In this document: positions 33,815-36,656 of the stretch, in pieces
Layout of the letters: each line of letters opens with the position of its first letter
Numbering within the stretch: position 1 is the stretch's first letter
From: an uncultured Eubacteriales bacterium
GTDB lineage: Bacteria > Bacillota > Clostridia > Christensenellales > Borkfalkiaceae
Length of the DNA stretch: 36,656 nucleotides
Direction of reading: 5' to 3'
Assembly (NCBI GenBank): GCA_900320065.1
Contig: ONQV01000005.1
Location: 17,940 to 54,595 of the forward strand
Program-made: the position numbers and the translations under genes
Notes under the pieces: generated by a model
Database searches by the model: none
Told to the model about the DNA's origin: nothing
What the model saw: the letters and a program-made list of their open reading frames with translations, nothing else

Positions 33815-34543
33815 ATGAAACAAGTCGTAATGAAGGTCGTAAAGACCGATAAAATCGCCGCAAGCGTTTATAAAACGACGTTTACGGGCGATATTTCGGG
33901 AATAACTAACGCGGGGCAGTTCGTAAACGTTAAAATCGACGGGCTGTATCTTCGCCGCCCGATTTCCGTGTGCGATTTATCCGATAACACGCTTACGCTC
34001 GTATATAAAGTCGTAGGTAAGGGCACGGAGATGCTGTCGCGTTCAACGTCGGGCGATAAGTTCGATATGCTTACGGGGCTCGGCAACGGCTACGATATTT
34101 CGGCGTCTGGCGATAAGCCGCTGCTTATAGGCGGCGGCGTGGGCGTTCCGCCCCTTTACTATCTTGCGAAACTGCTTGCCGAAAAGGGTAAAACCCTTTC
34201 GGTCGCGCTCGGGTTCAATACCGAAAAAGACGTTTTTTTTATAAACGAGTTTGAAAATTTAGGTTGCAAGGTAAAAGTCGCGACCGTGGACGGAAGTTTC
34301 GGAGTAAAAGGGTTCGTTACGAACGTTCTGCCCGAAGAGTATTCCTACTTTTACGCTTGCGGTCCCGAACCTATGCTTAAAGCGGTATATAACGCGACTA
34401 AAACGGACGGCGAGTTTTCATTTGAAGAAAGGATGGGTTGCGGGTTCGGCGCGTGTATGGGGTGTTCGTGTAAAACGACGGTCGGTGCGAAACGTATCTG
34501 TAAGGACGGCCCCGTTATCAAAAAGGGGGAAATATTATGGTAG
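33815..34543 (+). CDS. pyrK: Dihydroorotate dehydrogenase electron-transfer subunit PyrK
   Basis: A 242-residue FAD and [2Fe-2S] protein. LYLRRPISVCD binds FAD, LIGGGVGVPPLYYLAK is the NAD-binding glycine loop, and the cluster cysteines are C209, C214, C217 and C229 (MGCGFGACMGCSCK, then RIC). It passes electrons from the FMN of PyrD to NAD, which defines the class 1B dehydrogenase and fits an anaerobe. It overlaps pyrD by 7 bases. Confidence 0.97.
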   Translation: MKQVVMKVVKTDKIAASVYKTTFTGDISGITNAGQFVNVKIDGLYLRRPISVCDLSDNTLTLVYKVVGKGTEMLSRSTSGDKFDMLTGLGNGYDISASGDKPLLIGGGVGVPPLYYLAKLLAEKGKTLSVALGFNTEKDVFFINEFENLGCKVKVATVDGSFGVKGFVTNVLPEEYSYFYACGPEPMLKAVYNATKTDGEFSFEERMGCGFGACMGCSCKTTVGAKRICKDGPVIKKGEILW

Positions 34544-35451
34544 ATTACGACACGAAAGTCGAGTTGTGCGGCTTGCCGCTCGATAATCCCGTTATCCCTG
34601 CGAGCGGAACGTTCGGCTACGGGTACGAGTTCGCGGAACTTTACGATATAAATATTCTCGGCACTTTTTCGTGCAAGGGAACGACGTTAAAAGAGCGTTT
34701 CGGCAACCCCACGCCGAGAATAGCGGATTGCACTGCCGGTATGCTCAATTCGGTGGGATTGCAAAACCCGGGGGTAGATAAGGTCGTTTCCGAAGAGCTG
34801 CCCCGCCTTAAAAAAGTTTTCGGCAAAAAGATAATGGCTAACGTCAGCGGTTTCAGCATAGAAGAGTATGCCGAAGTTTGCCGCGTTTTGGATAAAGAAG
34901 ATACGGTCGGCTGGCTTGAAGTAAACGTTTCGTGTCCCAACGTACACGGCGGTGGGCTTTCTTTCGGTACCGACGGTAAATCCGTCGCGGCGGTAACGAA
35001 AGCGGTAAAAAAGGTTACGAGTAAGCCCGTTATAATAAAACTTTCGCCGAACGTAAAGGACGTTACGGAGATCGCGAAAGCGGCGGAAGGCGCGGGGGCG
35101 GACGGCGTGTCGCTCATAAATACTCTCGTCGGTATGCGGATAGACTTAAAAAGCAAAAAGCCCGTGCTTGCGAATATAACGGGCGGGCTTTCGGGTCCCG
35201 CGGTATTTCCCGTGGCGCTCGCTATGGTGTACAAGACTGCACGGGCGGTTAAAATTCCCGTCGTAGGTATGGGCGGAATATCAAGCGCCGAAGACGTTAT
35301 CGAAATGATGCTTGCGGGCGCTGTCGCGGTGGAAGTCGGCGCGGCGAATTTAGTAAACCCTTACGCCTGTAAAGAAATAATCGAAAACTTGCCGAAAGCG
35401 ATGGAAAAGTACGGAATAAAATCGTTAAAAGAAATAAGGGGGCTTATATAA
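34537..35451 (+). CDS. pyrD: Dihydroorotate dehydrogenase, catalytic subunit (class 1B)
   Basis: A 304-residue FMN enzyme. Motifs are [35 protein letters not shown], and [20 protein letters not shown], which binds the FMN phosphate. It converts dihydroorotate to orotate and, with PyrK, uses NAD. AAGGGGGAA lies before ATG 34537. Its stop overlaps pyrF by one base. Confidence 0.97.
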   Translation: MVDYDTKVELCGLPLDNPVIPASGTFGYGYEFAELYDINILGTFSCKGTTLKERFGNPTPRIADCTAGMLNSVGLQNPGVDKVVSEELPRLKKVFGKKIMANVSGFSIEEYAEVCRVLDKEDTVGWLEVNVSCPNVHGGGLSFGTDGKSVAAVTKAVKKVTSKPVIIKLSPNVKDVTEIAKAAEGAGADGVSLINTLVGMRIDLKSKKPVLANITGGLSGPAVFPVALAMVYKTARAVKIPVVGMGGISSAEDVIEMMLAGAVAVEVGAANLVNPYACKEIIENLPKAMEKYGIKSLKEIRGLI

Positions 35452-36149
35452 TGGCAAAGGACGTAATTATAGCGTGCGATTTCGACGGCGCGAAAAAGAC
35501 CTTGGAGTTTTTGGATTTATTTAAGGACGAAAAACCGTTCGTAAAAATAGGTATGGAACTGTTTTATTCGGCGGGGCCGGATATAGTGCGGGAACTTAAA
35601 AACCGCGGGCATAAAGTCTTTCTGGATTTGAAACTTCACGATATACCGAACACGGTTAAAAAGAGTATGGCGGTCTTATCGGGGCTCGGCGCGGATATAG
35701 TAAACCTTCACGCCGCGGGGACTGTCAATATGATGAAAGCGGCGCTCGAAGGGCTTACCCGCGCGGACGGTACGCGCCCGCTGCTCATCGCGGTTACCCA
35801 ACTTACGTCCACGGACGGGGAAAGTTTAAGGCGCGACCTGCTTATCGATAAGCCGATGGAAGAAGTGGTTATGCACTATGCGTTGAACGCGAAATCCGCG
35901 GGGCTCGACGGGGTGGTGTGTTCGCCGCTCGAAGCGGGTAAAGTGCACGCCGTATGCGGCGAAGATTTTATTACGGTAACCCCCGGGGTGCGTTTCGCGG
36001 GTGGCGAAAAGGGCGATCAGAAGCGTGTAACTACGCCCGAACAGGCAAGAATTTTAGGCTCTGATTACATTGTGGTTGGGCGTCCTATAACTGCGGCGGA
36101 CGATCCCGTAGCCGCATACGAAAGATGTTTGAAAGAATTTTTGGGATAA
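35451..36149 (+). CDS. pyrF: Orotidine 5'-phosphate decarboxylase
   Basis: A 232-residue type-1 OMP decarboxylase. The catalytic Asp-Lys-Asp cluster is in [17 protein letters not shown]. Phosphate-binding parts are [17 protein letters not shown] and [15 protein letters not shown]. It makes UMP in the last step of the pathway. The ATG shares its A with the stop of pyrD. Confidence 0.97.
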   Translation: MAKDVIIACDFDGAKKTLEFLDLFKDEKPFVKIGMELFYSAGPDIVRELKNRGHKVFLDLKLHDIPNTVKKSMAVLSGLGADIVNLHAAGTVNMMKAALEGLTRADGTRPLLIAVTQLTSTDGESLRRDLLIDKPMEEVVMHYALNAKSAGLDGVVCSPLEAGKVHAVCGEDFITVTPGVRFAGGEKGDQKRVTTPEQARILGSDYIVVGRPITAADDPVAAYERCLKEFLG

Positions 36150-36168
36150 TAAAAGGGAGATTAGTACA

Positions 36169-36656
36169 ATGGATATTTCGACGCAGGTTGCAAAATCGTT
36201 ACTTAAAGTAAAGGCGGTGTTTTTCCGTCCCGAAGAACCCTTTATCTGGGCGAGCGGGATAAAAAGCCCCGTGTATTGCGATAACCGTTTAACGCTTACC
36301 GCGCCCGACGTAAGACTTATCGTCGAAAACGGGCTTGCGGAAATCGTAAAAAGGGAATATCCGCAAGCGGAGATCTTAATGGGAACTTCGACCGCGGGAA
36401 TAGCGCACGCCGCGATCACCGCGCATATTTTGGGACTTCCCATGGGGTACGTCCGTTCGGGCGCGAAGGATCACGGCAGGCAGAACAGAATAGAAGGCAA
36501 ACTCGAAAAGGGGCAGAAGACGGTGGTCATAGAAGACCTTATATCGACGGGCGGCAGCGTTATCGATACGGTTGAAGCGTTGCGCGACGCGGGTGCGGAC
36601 GTTCTGGGCGTTGCGAGCATCTTTACCTACGGTATGCAAAAAGGGATAGAAAGGCT
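36169..36656 (+). CDS. pyrE: Orotate phosphoribosyltransferase, 3' end beyond the window
   Basis: An open frame from ATG 36169 to the last base, 162 complete codons. It starts [20 protein letters not shown], then [48 protein letters not shown], and the PRPP motif [15 protein letters not shown]. It joins orotate to PRPP to give OMP. AAAGGGAG lies 9 bases before the ATG, 19 bases after pyrF. About 50 residues are missing. Confidence 0.96.
   Translation, partial: MDISTQVAKSLLKVKAVFFRPEEPFIWASGIKSPVYCDNRLTLTAPDVRLIVENGLAEIVKREYPQAEILMGTSTAGIAHAAITAHILGLPMGYVRSGAKDHGRQNRIEGKLEKGQKTVVIEDLISTGGSVIDTVEALRDAGADVLGVASIFTYGMQKGIER

Noticed and set aside
1..36656. tRNA, rRNA, transposases, integrases, replication origin
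   Set aside because: Looking along both strands I found no cloverleaf, rRNA-like stretch, transposase motif or DnaA-box cluster.

Overview
The window looks like the chromosome of an endospore-forming, anaerobic Clostridia-type Firmicute, probably a gut lineage. The signs are yqfD, spoIIGA and sigE (sporulation genes), the Firmicutes-type ybeY-era-yqzL-recO order, a PyrR-controlled pyr operon with the NAD-linked PyrK/PyrD pair, pyruvate phosphate dikinase, and a short clostridial-type CstA. Most genes are of moderate GC and are separated by very GC-rich terminator hairpins. Two blocks (about 5.3-8.4 kb and 17.5-19.3 kb) are visibly AT-rich and look acquired. I cannot name a species from the sequence.

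Layout. 1-4345: the yqfD-pgpH-ybeY-era-yqzL-recO housekeeping/sporulation cluster, with phoH and dgkA missing and an unusually short PgpH. 4422-4841: a cupin protein. 4917-8362: an accessory block with a divergent XRE regulator, a zinc-ribbon membrane protein, a BspA-type leucine-rich-repeat protein with 69-bp tandem repeats, and a small orphan. 8474-9366: two overlapping genes of unknown function that end in the same motif. 9577-12285: ppdK. 12432-14772: a class V aminotransferase followed by a TagD-like cytidylyltransferase fused to a degenerate Gfo/Idh/MocA domain. 14833-16823 (minus): the paired 'DNA metabolism' protein and radical-SAM/HhH protein. 16988-17407: a PPC/DUF296 protein. 17489-19285 (minus): an AT-rich DUF262/HNH-type nuclease. 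19402-20118 (minus): a glycerophosphodiesterase. 20212-24666: lepA-cstA-hemW. 24798-26292: spoIIGA-sigE. 26380-27048: rpsU and an unknown helical protein. 27118-28398 (minus): a four-helix membrane protein with an unnamed C-terminal domain. 28645-36656: the pyr operon pyrR-pyrC-carB-pyrK-pyrD-pyrF-pyrE (pyrE is cut by the window end), preceded by a clear PyrR-type attenuator.

How the genes work together. The pyr operon makes UMP, but pyrB and carA are not in it. The leader RNA can form mutually exclusive anti-antiterminator, antiterminator and terminator stems, so PyrR probably shuts the operon down when UMP is plentiful. SpoIIGA activates pro-sigma-E during sporulation.

The least explained parts, and the best candidates for an undescribed system, are three. 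First, the aminotransferase plus cytidylyltransferase/pseudo-oxidoreductase cassette: its Gfo/Idh half lacks the expected catalytic lysine and histidine, and its nucleotide-binding fold is shortened. Second, the 8474/9016 gene pair with a shared C-terminal signature and a GAAA-loop hairpin at the likely transcription start. Third, the XRE/zinc-ribbon/LRR block. All family assignments are by eye, with no database search.
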